Source: Liolophura sinensis
Taxonomy: Eukaryota; Mollusca; Polyplacophora; Chitonida; Chitonidae
Reading direction: 5' to 3'
Assembly: GCF_032854445.1 (NCBI RefSeq)
Contig: NC_088301.1
Coordinates: 3,658,001-3,722,000 of the forward strand
DNA: 64,000 nucleotides
Positions 29,301 to 44,300 of this stretch are shown one piece after another. The position numbers were made by a program, and so were the translations under genes. Under the pieces are notes generated by a model. The model saw only the letters and a program-made list of their open reading frames with translations. It did no database searches and was not told where the DNA came from. Each line of letters opens with the position of its first letter. The stretch's first letter is position 1.

Positions 29301-32300
29301 TAGTCTATTCCACCTAGTGATAAAGCCATAAGGTAGTAAGCTTGATAGGGCACTAAGATACCATTTTATCATACAGCTGTGATTTGAGGGAAATACGCAT
29401 AGAAGTTTGTCAGCTTTTGTACACCTATGGTTCGCTTAACTGACTCTGTTTGGACAAGGCTGACTGATAAGTGACAAACCAGCATTATGGCTTGATGCCA
29501 TTCTTCTGCCAGTGGAGGAGCCTCATGTCCTAATAATATAGTACCAGTACTACATGTGTAACTGTCAATTCAGGAGTTTTACTCTACCTATAGCTGGTGG
29601 TTCACCACAAACTGTTATAGAGGACTAACTTTGGATGCGCATGTAGTGTGGTACACAGCACATGCTTGATTACATAGGTCAAATGACTGAATTTCCTGGT
29701 TCAAGTATTTTGTGTGTTTGTGTGTTGGGTTCAAAGTATTATACAAGAACATGCCCTCAGCTTCAGAAGAACTGGAGTCCACAACTGACTGGCAGAATGG
29801 AAGTAAGTTTGGAAAGGTAGATTTTGGAAAATAGCAGAAAAAAGTATTTGATTTGACACTTCACATATTAACAGAATTGTGCCGCTTTGATGTGTCACTG
29901 AGTGGGGCTCTGGGAATTTGTGTTCTTTTACTTTCAGTTACAATACTGAGTAGCAGAAAACTATCCTGCTGCCTGCCATGGGTGTATGTGTTCTCTGTCT
30001 TTAGTTTATTGGGTGCACAAAGCTAGTACATCCTGTTTTTTGTGAAGTTGGTCTGATGTGTTCTTGCGTATTTCTATATAGAAGCCGTGTTCTCCTCCCA
30101 CTATGTACGTGTACATCTTCTGGTAAGAAAGTTAATTTAGGGTCTGCTGCAGCATGATTGATTTTTCAGTTTCTCTCTAAGCTTTAGAATAATTGGGATT
30201 TAATGAAAGCTAAGGTTTGTTTTCCACTTTAGTTTATGCTCATTTTAATCCCTGTACATTTGATTGTCAAATGTTTATTCCGAGAATGTTTTAGCCAGAT
30301 AGGCCAGGCAGGTTTCTAATGGTGGTATGTTTTTATGTCCATGTAGCCTATGGGGTTATACGTGCATGCACTGTTCAAACACAAAATCAGACAAATTGGA
30401 ATGGAAAGGACTCCAGGAACATGAGTTTATGACATAATTCCACTACATTTCCAGCTGTGAAATACATGTTTTGTTTTGTTCTAAAAAAAACATATTTTCA
30501 TAGGCAAATAATGGTCTTAAAATATTACTTTGGCTGATTAAAGTCTATGATATGAACCTGCCTCCCACAGAAACCATATCACACCTGCTTTAGATCAGCA
30601 GAACTTTGGGGTCAAGTACAGTACTTAATCTAACTTTGAAACTACAAAAAGATATTTTAATACCATTTATGAATTCCAGCAGTGAAATGGAGAATAGCAG
30701 TAATTATTGGTGGCTTATTAACATGAAAATCAATCTGATGACATAGATGAATGTATTGACATAACCTGAATGTTCTAAAATCTGGCCGTAGCCTCATCCC
30801 AGCCAATCACACAGACTTCCAGCAGTTTGAAGAATCACAGCATTGGACTGAAGACCTGATCAAGTAACAAGGACCACATCAATGTCAGTGGACAGACAGG
30901 TGTAAATCTGAGCCATTACCTTATCTCTGTGACCAATTTCCTTGTACTGACAGATAATACTCTGGCCACTCTGTGTGGCTTAGCACAAGAGATAAGACAG
31001 TGTTGACTGGTGGTATACCTGTCAGCTGTATACCACTGTTTAGACTACCTTGATAGTGTGACCTCTCTCACCTTTGGGGTCAGATACGATTGGTTATATA
31101 TCCTCCACCAGCTTTGCATCATGTGATACTAAATGGTCAAAACTGGTGGAGTTTGATGTAAGCCTGTTTACGCTTACAGTAACTGTCTAATGTCTCAAGG
31201 AGAGCTTTGTTATATCAAGGTGACAACATACAGAAAGGCGCACTCTGATTTGAGTCATACATATACTATGTTATAAAATATTTTTAAGAGCTAGAATAAA
31301 TTCCTCCAGAAAGCTAGAATGAATTGATTTTGTAGTACTTTTTTGGGAGGTTAGGTGTGATGCAATAATCCAGATTATAAAGGCCCAGAAAATGTCTTCA
31401 ATAGTTACTATAGTTCACCATTATCTCAAACCTAGTTTTAAAAGGCACCTAAAAAGGTAATTTTCCTGTCTTATAATATCTAAGAAATGTAAAATGAACT
31501 TACTCTGGATGGATCAGCCTTAAGACCTCACGAAAAGCATTATTTTTGTCAGTAATGTTGTCCAAGTTTTGTGTCTAAGAATCCCAATGGCTGGAAGTTT
31601 CAGCAGACTGGAGTGTGGCCTTAATATATGGGTACAGGGCTTTGTTCCAGAGTGGTTAGTGTGCTAATACAGCACAGTGACTCCTGGGCCTTTCAACAAT
31701 GTGATCGCTGTGCTTTCAAGTCCAGCTCATGGTGGCTTTCTTTTGTGGAGCATATATGGGAATGTCTGCCAGCACCTGCAGATGATGGGGGGTTTCACCT
31801 GGGCTCTGCCTGGTTTTCCACCACCATAATAAATCTTACAATTTACGATGTCCCCAGGAATATTTCACTATGTCCATCCCTCAGTACAGGTATCATTCTT
31901 GCTCTTTCTAATCTAGCTTATGAAATAGCTGATATCTGATTGTATTTTTGATACCTCAAGTGTTAGGATTAAACAAACACATACATCTGGCTAAGCCTGT
32001 GTACACCTTTAAATCATGATAAAACTGTGTTACCGTGATTACACCTTAAATATTATCAGTCTTGTGATGTGGTGATCCTAGTTGATAGAACAGCCAAAGA
32101 TAGACAGAGCTTAACCACATGTACATGTATGTATAAGTAGCTGTTGATGTTAGCTCCCTGAAAGCTGTGTGATTCACTACATACTTTACAGGTGATGATA
32201 CAAGACCACATTCTGTCTCTGGCCAACCTGTCTGAGGACAAGATGTTGTGTTGACATCAGCAGGTGTAGAGTTTCCTGATTGTATTATGTTACAGCCAGC

Positions 32301-35300
32301 CACAAATGTTTTAACCTCCCTGACTTTCCTGAACCCCTGTAGCTTGAGCAGTTTAACAATCACACGGTATGCTTTAGTTTATCAGGTGATTTAGTTATTG
32401 CTCGGTGACATGTGGTACAAATGTGCTATGGCTATTATAATAAATTATGTTCACCATCACACTAATCTGAGCGTTTGCTTTCAAAGGGAATAGAACGCTG
32501 TAATACATGGAGTAGTTTCTCCCGCACTAGCTGCTGATGCTTCATATACTTTTTTAAGGATAATCTTACCACAATAGGAATTACCGTCACAATGATGAGG
32601 TAAGTTTGCCACTTTGAAATTGCCACTGATATTTTTGTAAACTACCAACAGAACTTTGTCGTATAAATATTATCATTATCACAGTGCATGCATGTATGTA
32701 TTGTTTTTGCTTTAACTTGGTTTTTGTAATGGATATTATATTTTGATCACAAAATGAGACTGCCACTGCTCTACTCTAACTTGGGTTAGCCAGATACTCA
32801 TGAATTTCTGTGTTTTTATGAAGTGTATATTTCAAGGTTGGTTCAAGGAACCAAATTTGGTATTAAATAATGGCCTAAAGTTGCTCTTGCACATCTTGGG
32901 TTAAAACTGAATATGCTTATAGAAGTTGTTTTATGCACCAGCAGGCTTATACAAATTGTTTTATGTATCAGCAGGCTTATACAAATTGTTTTGTGTATCA
33001 GCAGGCTTATACAAATTATCTGATGTATCAGCAGGCTAATACAAATTGTTTTATGCATCAGCAGGTTTATACAAATTGTTTGATGTATCAGCAGGCTTAT
33101 ACAAATTGTTTTATGTATCAGCAGGCTTATACAAATTGTTTTATGCATCAGCAGGCTTATACAAATTGTTTTATGTATCAGCAGGCTTATACAAATTGTT
33201 TTATGCATCAGGAGGCTTATACAAATTGTTTAATGCATCAGGGACTTATACAAATTGTTTAATGCATCAGGAAGCTTATACAAATTGTTTGATGTATCAG
33301 CAGGCTTATACAAATTGTTTTATGCATCAGGAGGCTTATACAAATTGTTTTATGCATCAGCAGGCTTATACAAATTGTTTTATGTATCAGCAGGCTTACA
33401 CAAATTGTTTTATGCATCAGAAGGCTTATACAAATTGTTTTATGCATCAGCAGGCTTATACAAATTGTTTTATGCATCAGCAGGCTTATACAAATTGTTT
33501 TGTGTATCGGCAGGCTTATACAAATTGTTTTATGCATCAGGAGGCTTATACAAATTGTTTTATGTATCAGCAGGCTTATACAAATTGTTTTATGTATCAG
33601 CAGGCTTACACAAATTGTTTTATGCATCAGGAGGCTTATACAAATTGTTTAATGCATCAGGAGGCTTATACAAATTGTTTTATGTATCAGCAGGCTTATA
33701 CAAATTGTTTTATGTATCAGCAGGCTTATACAAATTGTTTTATGCATCAGCAGGCTTATACAAATTGTTTTATGTATCAGCAGGCTTATACAAATTGTTT
33801 TATGTATCAGCAGGCTTACACAAATTGTTTTATGCATCAGGAGGCTTATACAAATTGTTTAATGCATCAGGAGGCTTATACAAATTGTTTTATGTATCAG
33901 CAGGCTTACACAAATTGTTTTATGCATCGGAAGGCTTACACAAATTGTTTTATGCATCAGCAGGCTTATACATGTAACCAACAAATAAATATTAAGTGAA
34001 TTGAGCAGGTAAGCCGTGTTTGAAAATTATTGAAGGATATTTGAAACACAATTGTGCAATTATAATTTTGTTTATAAGCTTAAGGTTTTAAACAGTAAAT
34101 GATACAGAACTGAATAATAAAGATTGAACAGTTATATGTTTTATTTTAGGGGCAATATGTCGTCTTGTTCTCAAGCCTTATCCCCAAATACATGTAGTTA
34201 TTTTGACTGTGTTCACTACCCATGGCCTAGATAGCTTACTAAGTGAGAGTTGATGAGAGTTGTCTTAAAAACCATGGATGTTTAACCTGTCTGTACCCAG
34301 TACAGCTGTAGTTTTATGATGTCAAACCTCATTGTCGGCATGCAGTAACTAGGGATAGCAATTTTCAGGTAAATGGGTTGCTGTCTTAAAAGCCATGGAT
34401 GTCTAACCTCTCTGTACCCAGTACAGCTGTAGTTTTATAATGTCAAACCTCATTGTCGGCATGCAGTAACTAGGGATAGCAATTTTCAGGTAAATGTTTG
34501 GGTTGCTGTCTTAAAAGTACTGCATGTGTTGACATCAGGTTTTGCACCAGTTTGGCTTTCCTTTAAAACCAGTAATTGGTTTTTACATGTTAAACTCAAG
34601 CGCGATAAAATGTTTGGGGTCACAGGTGGTGTCTTATGTGTATAAGTGCCCTAAATGACCAAAAATTTGGTCCACAAAAGCACATTTTTAGAGGCAAATA
34701 ATTGTCTGAAATCATTATTTTTGGTGGTGAAACTTACAATTTTCCAGTAGAATATCATCCCATGTTCCAAGCAAACCTCGAAACACCCTTCTAACATCAG
34801 CAGAACTTGATAAAATAGGAAAATGAGAAATTCAGTCATTGTCGAATTTTATGGTCATTTAGGGTAGTACTGTATTTTATGAAGTTGTTCATATTTTGCA
34901 TCCATGTTAAGAATAACACACAGCTTTGTGTAAATGAGTTTTCATTTTCCATATCCATAAGAGTTCTGGAATGAAAATGGTTAAGTCGTTGTCTGATCTA
35001 TGTTATGTCATTGGCAGGCCTTGGACATGTAGCTCCTGGTATCTGTATTGAAAGCACTCAGTGTCACACATATCTATACATGTGTAGGGATACCCTAATT
35101 CCCCCACCCCCCACCAATAGACATAAAGGTAGAAATAAACGCTTGAATGCAATAAATCTTTCTTTATGACGATCATTTTAATGAGGTCTTTTTAATGATC
35201 TTACCACAAGGTTCTGGCTGAGAAATATTTACTTGTCCACAGCTCTTTAGAAGTAGATCTACACACACCTGTATACATTGGAAAGTCGTGCAAATGTACA

Positions 35301-38300
35301 AAAATGCTGAAGAATTACGGTATACTGTTATACACTGTGCGTAGATATAATTTATAGGTCAAGATTTGTCTCGAGCACATTAGGATGGTGCAGAAGTCCA
35401 GCTTCCCATTTTTGTAGTTCAGAGCCTGTGTTTTAACCCTTGTTTTCTCTGACCTTGGTGTACAGATTGCTTGAAGCATATGCTGACAGGTGGCTGGCAG
35501 GGCCAGGGTTAACGTCAACGTCAACCTATTAACATGGGATATCTCTGCACCATAAGTGATCTGTCAAAAGGTTGATCAGGTGTCTTCTTTGTGTGTCACT
35601 GTATTATGATATGGTGGTAATTATCTTTGCGTCATTTTGAATACATTCAGTTTTCTGTGTTGATCTGAATTCGAAAACTCACGTTGGTGAAAAGAGCCTG
35701 GTCCGGTATGGTTCAGTGTCATATATCAATGGGATCTGTAACCATGGACATAGTGAAGTTATCCTAGCATGTTCTCCACTGGATAGTGCGTTGTTTTGTA
35801 TAATTTGTAAGGAACAGGTAGTTTACTTTCATGTACTCTGCTATGTGGAAAAAGCCCATGTTGCTAAACCGACTAATATTCTAGTCGTGCTGTGTAATTC
35901 AGGTAACAAACTTCTACATGTTAATAGGTCAGGTGTCCGTAAAACTTGTGAAGACCTGACAGATCCGGGCTCATTTGTTTTAAGTTGTATTGCTGTGTCA
36001 CATTTGCAGCACTGTTTAAAATTCTGTGCTACAAGTGTAACCCAAGGCCAACCTAGAACAATGGTAAGAAAACCTAGCCCAGAAACTGATGACTGTGTGT
36101 TCAGAACAACTGAATGCCTAACACTGTGTACATGGAGGTGTTGTATGATTTAAGCACATATAAAGTGATTGTCCACTTCCATTCTGATTGGTCTAGTTTT
36201 AAACATTCTTGAAGCATTTCCTTAACATGAAAATGGTCTTTGTTGTTTGTTTCTCATTGAATGGTCATAATGTTGGGAAATTTACATAATGGCCACCAAG
36301 ATCAGATAAGTTAAATCAAACAAGGTAAATACTTCAGACTGAAAATACATGTGCTGAGGCTTGAAAGGTCAAGAATGGATTGGGCACATGCATTTCTGAA
36401 GTTTAGAAATGTACAATATCATAGCTATGCATGAAATTATGTGAGTTTTTACATCTTTCAGAGCTAAAAAATATGGTCGAGAACTGTCAAGGGGAAGTTA
36501 ACTCCGGCCCTCCAAACTCTATCCCATCCATTGTGGTAGATAGAATTAACTCAGAGGATCACGACTTCCTGTCTACGACAGCGTCCATCAACATGACAGG
36601 ATCAACAGAACAAGTCAAGCCTGGCACACTCTATACACCAGGCATGGAGGATCGCCTACGCAGAAAACTGAAATTCTTCTTTATGGATCCATGCGAAAAA
36701 TGGAAAGCCAAGCGAAGGTTTCCATGGAAATTGGGATTACAAGTGCTAAAAATTTTATTGTTAACAATCCAGGTGAGAAACTTGTCTTAATGTGCATCAA
36801 TCAAATTAAAACACAAAATTATCTTAGAATCTTAGAATATCAAGAACTTGAAATCAATTTGAATTTCCCAAGCCAAAAAAATTTAACTTGAAATATAAGT
36901 TATTTGAAGCCAGTATTTGTAGGTTAATTCATATTGTATTTACATGTAGATCTAGTAACAAATGTAAAATGTCCTGTTTGGATGAAAGACAGTTATAGTC
37001 ATGACATTGTTTTTAAATCTACTTCCAGCTGGCCACATTTGGTTATGAGAGGTCTAATTTTGTGGAGTTTGTGGAGCGAAACACAGTGTCTTTTAAACAC
37101 CTCTTTCTGAAAGGCTGGGACCCCAGCTTTGAGACGATGCCCTACCCCCCTGCCACAGGGGTTTATGCCATCTATGAGAAAACAGAAGTTATCAACCATA
37201 TGAACTTTGCCTTACGGCGGGTAAGAAAAATGATGTTGGTTAGTAACACTGAGGTACAAGTACTACCAGGTACGAGCTTTATTAGGACATACCAGCAGAG
37301 TGTATACATGGACCTGAAGATACTTTCACCTATTTTTTAATTGATTTATATACTTAAATTATACACTCAAAAATGTTTAAAATTTCAACTTTCCTGTTGG
37401 TGCTGTGATATTTTGTTGCAGTCCTTTCCTTTTGTTAATGCTTATTGCAGATTTTCAACAGGGAACAATGTTTTCATGGTTTTCTCCATGTAAGAATATA
37501 TGTATATGAAGTGTCACATGGAGATAACTTAGGGTAGGAGTAGAGGTAGAGGAAAAATCTTGCTGAGTATAGCACTCAGCTGTTCCTTGTGGGCCAACCG
37601 TCTGGTATGCCTGAACGCTGCATTTGTTTAGTGTCTAGTGCTTAGCCCAGTTACCTCCAACAATAAACCTGACTACCTGATATAAGTAAAATATTAAAAA
37701 CAGTTAAGTGTAAAGAAAAAAAAAGTAAAAGAAACAAATAAATGAGGCATGTGTACAGTGTAGTGTCAGTCTTAGGGTGGGGAGTCAAATTATAACAAAG
37801 ACTCCATTGAGTTTAGTGCCACGAACTATGACAAATACCACTGAGGTCACAGATGTGAATTGCTGGCATGTTTCAGTATGAACAAACACCTTTGATTGCA
37901 CTGGGTGGATTTCGCGTCATACGTGATGTCAACGGGTCAGCATTACCAGTACAGCTGTGTAAGGTGACTTATGCAGTTGGAACCGTCTACGACAATAACA
38001 CATTCATCTTCGACTCGGAACTGAAAACAGGTATTGTTAATCTTGCCATCTGTACATCATCTTGGTTCAGCCATTTCACTTAAGCCCTTTCTTCAGTGCA
38101 ATTTTGGCATACATGTATAATCATTTTGAAAATGAGGCTAAGAATGATTTGTTTATGTCATTAAAGAAGCAAACTTCATAAAACTCACAGTTTCTTTACA
38201 CCCACTAGTTCTCTCAGAATGTTTCAAAATATTGGTTGCAAAGGCAGTTGAAAAGCTTGAAGAATTGAAAGATATTGTTGTCATATGTAAGATGTCATGT

Positions 38301-41300
38301 CATGCCAACTTTAAAGTGAACATTCATTCAGTCAATCAGTTGATGTGTATATACATGTACTTACATATAGCTGCACTGTGTCCATAATGGCTGTTAGGAT
38401 GTCTTCACCTTATCAATCACTCTGCATAGGTAGATCTACATGTACGTGCAGTGTGTCTCTAGAAACTCCTGTATGATGTTTTCAGTCGGTCAGTCATTTT
38501 CTCTACATGTACATTGTGTCAGCAAAATCTTTTACGATATTTTCAGAGTGTTTCTTTGTGCACAAAGTCGCAGTTTTCAATTCCACCACAAATCGTACAG
38601 AGATGGTTTACGATATTCAGAAGTTCCTGGAAGAAAAGAACAAATCCCTGAACTTTGACAGGTTTGTACTAAATCTTGTGTTCTGAGAGCTCTTCTAGTA
38701 TCAGCAATTGTAATACATGCATAACACTCAGACCACATCAATCATTTACTAATGTATGGTTTTCAGGCTCTTGGAGGTACAGTTGAAGTTTGCCCTGAAG
38801 TCTGTGAATTTAGAAACATACGCTCAACGTGCCGCACCCGAGTGTTACAAGTTTAATATAACTGTGAGTAATCCCCACTTTCAGCTTGCCACATGCCTGT
38901 TCAGTCCATTCGATCACCAAAGCAAAATAATTAGCATTTTTGATTTTATGCCCATGTTGTTTCCTCCCATCATAATGCTGGCCGCCATCGTATAAGTGAA
39001 ATATTTTTGAACACGACATAAAACACCTACCATATAAATGAACAAATAGATAAATTATTTCCATGTTCTGAGGGATAATTATTTATCATGGACTTATACT
39101 GCTGTGTTAGTATGACTTACTGGACATCTGTATTCAAGGGGAGATAACACTGTCCATCTTAAGGGTCTGATGCAGAAAAAATGTTACAGTTTGTTACCAG
39201 CTTAACTCAAAAGCTGTTAAGTTTTATACTGAACACAGCTTAAAACATTTTCCGTCTGGCAGCAACCTGCGTATGGTTGTGGGTTTCCACTGGGCTCTGC
39301 CCGGTTTCCTCCCACCATAATGCTGGCCGTCGTCCTATAAGTGAAATATTCTTGAGTATGGTGTAAAACACCAATCAAGTAAATAAATAAAATTAAAACT
39401 TTTTCACCATTATTAGAAAAAGGGTCAAACCAAGAATGGCCGTTCAAAGTTTACCAGTTCCATGAATGATTGTGACATGAACATTTTCCTAAGGTATTGC
39501 AGCATTTTGCTCACGTTGTAAACTACAAGTACATCGCTCAGGTGAATGTTCACTATGTCCTCCTCAAAGTAGTCTCATCTTTCCGGTCTGTCTACGTGTT
39601 TAAGTTGACCTTTTTGCCCAGGATTTATCAACCCAGTTATTGTCAGATTTTTATGTATGTAACACCAAAGAAGGGGAGATGGTGAGGGCAGCTCCATTCC
39701 AATCAGTGATGTGTGCCAAAACTAAATACATATATATTAAAACCAAAAAAAAATATCGTCAGTCAATACAGCACTGAAATATACACATGTATAGAAAGAC
39801 ATAAAAGCCAAAAAATGTATACATATTTTATGTTTTTAATTTAATTTTTTTTTATTTATTTCATTGGTGTTTATTCCATCAGGAGTAATAAGTATTTTAA
39901 TTGGATAAAGTCAAATATGACTTGTGTACAGCCCATAACATTGAAAAAGAACATTGCATACTTGAATTTGAGTTGAATTCACCCAAGGGGTATCAGAATT
40001 CAGAAAATTATATACATATTAATAACCCAGGCAAGATGTAAAATTCAAACGGTATAAATCAACTTCAGATTGATTAGGCTAAGAAAAGGCAGCTAGTAAA
40101 ATGGAAGATCTGCCATTTTGATTTGCCATTTTTATTCATATATTCACCGGACTAAAGTTTATAATAGAGATAGTGTTCGTCTGGTAGAAAAAATAATTAA
40201 TATTTGCAAAACAAAATATTGCATAACAATATTGTATAAAACATAAACTTCTGAGAATCTGTCCCAAAACCTGTTATATCACATAGAAACAAGAACCAAT
40301 CCACCCACAACATATACACCTGCCGTGAAAATGCACATATGTAGTATGTATTATTTTTGTATTGTTTCTTGCAGATAACTTTTGACAACAATGACCATGA
40401 TGGTCAGATGTTAGTAGAACTGGATACTTATGTCTCAGCGCTTGTCTGTAAAGGGGAGATCATTTATAAAGGTATGGTTATTGGAACTGGATACTTATGT
40501 CTCAGCGCTTGTCTGTAAAGGGGAGATCATTTATAAAGGTATGGTTATTGGAACTGGATACTTATGTCTCAGCGCTTGTCTGTAAAGGGGAGATCATTTA
40601 TAAAGGTATGGTTATTGGAACTGGATACTTATGTCTCAGCGCTTGTCTGTAAAGGGGAGATCATTTATAAAGGTACGGTTATTGGAACTGGATACTTATG
40701 TGTCAGCGCTTGTCTGTAAAGGGGAGATCATTTATAAAGGTATGGTTATTGGAACTGGATACTAATGTGTCAGCGCTTGTCTGTAAAGGGGAGATCATTT
40801 ATAAAGGTATGGTTATTGGAACTGGATACTTATGTCTCAGCGCTTGTCTGTAAAGGGGAGATCATTTATAAAGGTATGGTTATTGGAACTGGATACTTAT
40901 GTCTCAGCGCTTGTCTGTAAAGGGGAGATCATTTATAAAGGTATGGTTATTGGAACTGGAAACTTGATATACTGTTTCATCTGTACTTGTGTTCTATCAC
41001 ATAAACCATCAAGCAAATAATTATCAAGTGAATAATTTATGTGTTTCACATTAGGATTTTCAGACATCAGTGGTTTTGATACCTGTTGATCCGAGTGTTA
41101 CTTTTGATCAATTTTTATGAAGCTTGGCCCAGTGGTTGCTTATGTTATCCATGTTGTGTTCATGTTGATGATTGTCAGTCTGTGTGTTTCAGCCGATAAT
41201 GATGCACGTCGGCGAGAGCTGACAGCGTTTGACGCTATGGTGATGATGGTCAGTCTGCTGTCCTGTCTGCTCTGTATTAGGTCATTAGCCAGGGCACAGA

Positions 41301-44300
41301 AACTTAAGATGGTATGTGATTTCGGTTCTGTATCAGACCCTTAGCCAGGGCACAGGCACTAAACATGGTATGTGGTTTTGGCATGAAAATGTGGTTATTC
41401 AGTTTGAACATGGAATTGTGGACAATGTGAATATTTGAGGAAAGTCCCTTGTGGGCCCGTGATAAAGAAGGTAGTGCTATATTTCATTGTTTAGCGTGTA
41501 CCTGTTTCCATAAGACTGTACTAAATCTTCGTGATTACTACAGAAAATGTGCATCTATATCAGTGAAATAAAACAAAATCAGTGTATTTCCAAATGCTGA
41601 AGTGACATTTCGATATTCTGTATTGATCAGGAGTATGCCAATAACAAGAATGTACACATTTACTTTTATACACAAGAGTGACAATGGTAAATATTAACAA
41701 AGCATTGGTGAGAAATATACAGCTTATATGTATATGGTAGCTAAGATATGAATAGAATGTTCACCTCAGGTAATAGGAAGATTGCATGGAAGGGTGAACT
41801 CAAAATGAGTGGAAAAAGAACGAAAAGAAAAGCGTGGATATAATGACTAATGGCTCTAATGCCTTCATTATTTAGAGTTTTGTTATATATAAAACAAATA
41901 GTGTTGTATTTCAATAAAATGAATAAATAAGTGTGTTTAAAGTGCCAGTCTTTTTTTCTGTTTTTGTGCAGGAGGTTGCTAGATACTTCAAAAACAAACA
42001 CAACAAAACCCTGGGCACATCCGACAGACTTGAGTTCTGGAACTTTTGGTATGTGCTGATCATATGTAATGACATCCTTACTGTAGTCGGAACCGCGTTC
42101 AAGATACAACTGGAAACTAAGGTAAGTCAAGGTTGAGATAAAGCCATAAGATAAGGGCAGGTCAGTGACCCATCCAAGCCGTTATGGTCGACCTTTCAGC
42201 ATTACATGGCTTCTCTCCTTGGAATCAGAGTAATAATAATTTATACCTAATACAATTTTGATTAATTAACCTAATTGTAAAACTCTTCCATAAGAATTTC
42301 ATTCAAGTTTGTGGCACTGTGAGACGATAATAAGGACTTGAAAACCCACCTTCGAATGTGTGTACATGTTTATGTAGTTTTTATTGGCCAGTCGTGGAAG
42401 AACAAATTTTTGGTTTTACATTTTCAGCGTGCACAGAGTTCCTCAGAGAACTATGACCTGTGCAGTATGATGTTAGGAACAGGAAACCTCATGGCCTGGT
42501 TCGGTGTGTTAAGATATCTGGGCTTCTTTAAAAAGTATAATGTAAGTAACCTAGACATTTTACAGGGAAAGACATTTTCTAATGTTAGACTGATAGGCAT
42601 CTAAGCCTGGGCATACAGAGCAGCTTAAACCCTGGCAACCCAAAACACCAATCTACAGGGCCATATAGACCAGGTGGTTTATGTCTGCAGGGCCATATAG
42701 ACCGAGTGGTTTATGTCTGCAGGGCCATATAGACCCGGGTGGTTTATGTCTGCAGGGCCATATAGACCGAGTGGTTTATGTCTGCAGGGCCATATAGACC
42801 AGGTGGTTTATGTCTGCAGGGCCATATAGACCGGGTGGTTTATGTCTACAGGGCCATATAGACCAGGTGGTTTATGTCTGCAGGGCCATATAGACCGGGT
42901 GGTTTATGTCTGCAAGGCCATATAGACCTGGTGGTTTATGTCTGCAGGGCCATATAGACTGGGTGGTTTATGTCTGCAGGACCATATAGACTGGGTTGGT
43001 TGTGTCTGCAGGGCCATATAGACCAGGTGGTTTATGTCTACAGGGCCGTATAGACCAGTTGGTTTATGTCTGCAGGACCATATAGACCAGATGGTTTATG
43101 TCTGCAGGGCAATATAGACCGAGTGGTTTATATCTGCAGGGCCATATAGGCCGGGTGGTTTATGTCTGCAGGGCTATATAGACCGGGTGGTTCTGCAGGG
43201 CCATATAGACCAGGTGGTTTATGTCTGCAGGGCCATATAGACTGGGTGGTTTATGTCTGCAGGGCCATATAGACCAGGTGGTTTATGTCTACAGGGCCAT
43301 ATATACCAGATGGTTTATGTCTGCACAGCCATATAGACCAGGTGGTTTATGTCTGCAGGGCTATATAGACCTGGTGGTTTATGTCTGCAGGGCCATATAG
43401 ACCAGGTGGTTTATGTATGCAGGGCCATATAGACTGGGTTGGTTATGTCTGCAGGGCCATATACACCAGGTGGTTTATGTCTGCAGGGCCATATAGACCA
43501 GGTGGTGTATGTCTGCAGGGCCATATAGACCAGGTGGTTTATGTCTGCAGGGCCATATAGACCAGGTGGTGTATGTCTGCAGGGCCATATAGACCAGTTG
43601 GTTTATGTCTACAGGGCCGTATAGACCGAGTGGTTTATGTCTGCAGGGCCATATAGGCCGGGTGGTTTATGTCTGCAGGGCTATATAGACCGGGTGGTTC
43701 TGCAGGGCCATATAGACCAGGTTGTTTTTTTTCCGGCATTGCCATGTAGACTGGGTGGTTTATGTCTACAGGGCCGTTTAGACAAGGTGGTTTATGTCTG
43801 CAGGGCCATATAGACCAGGTGGTTTATGTCTACAGGGCCATATAGACCAGGTGGTTTATGTCTGCAGAGCCATACAGACTGTGTGATTTATGTCTGCAGG
43901 ACCATATAGACCGAGTGGTTTATGTCTGCAGGGTCATGTAGACCGGGTGGTTTATGTCTGCAGGGCCATATAGACCAGGTGGTTTATGTCTGCAGGGTCA
44001 TGTAGACTGGGTGGTTTATGTCTACAGGGCCGTTTAGACAAGGTGGTTTATGTCTGCAGGGCCATGTAGACCAGGTGGTTTATGTCTGCAGGGCCATATA
44101 GACCAGGTGGTTTATGTCTGCAGGGCCATATAGACCAGGTGGTTTATGTCTGCAGGGCCATATAGACCAGGTGGTTTATGTCTGCAGGGCTATGTAGACC
44201 GGGTGGTTTATGTCTGCAGGGCCATATAGACCTGGTGGTTTTTGTCTGCAGAGCCATATAGACTGGGTGGTTTATGTCTGCAGGGGCCATGTAGACCGGG

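Noticed and set aside
32843-33999. Long open frames (up to 317 codons) on both strands
   Set aside because: They exist only because the 30-bp unit is a multiple of three; there is no splice or start context and several frames are equally open.
35716-36153. 145-codon frame in mucolipin intron 1
   Set aside because: No domain, no repeat support and no splice signals linking it to the gene in phase.
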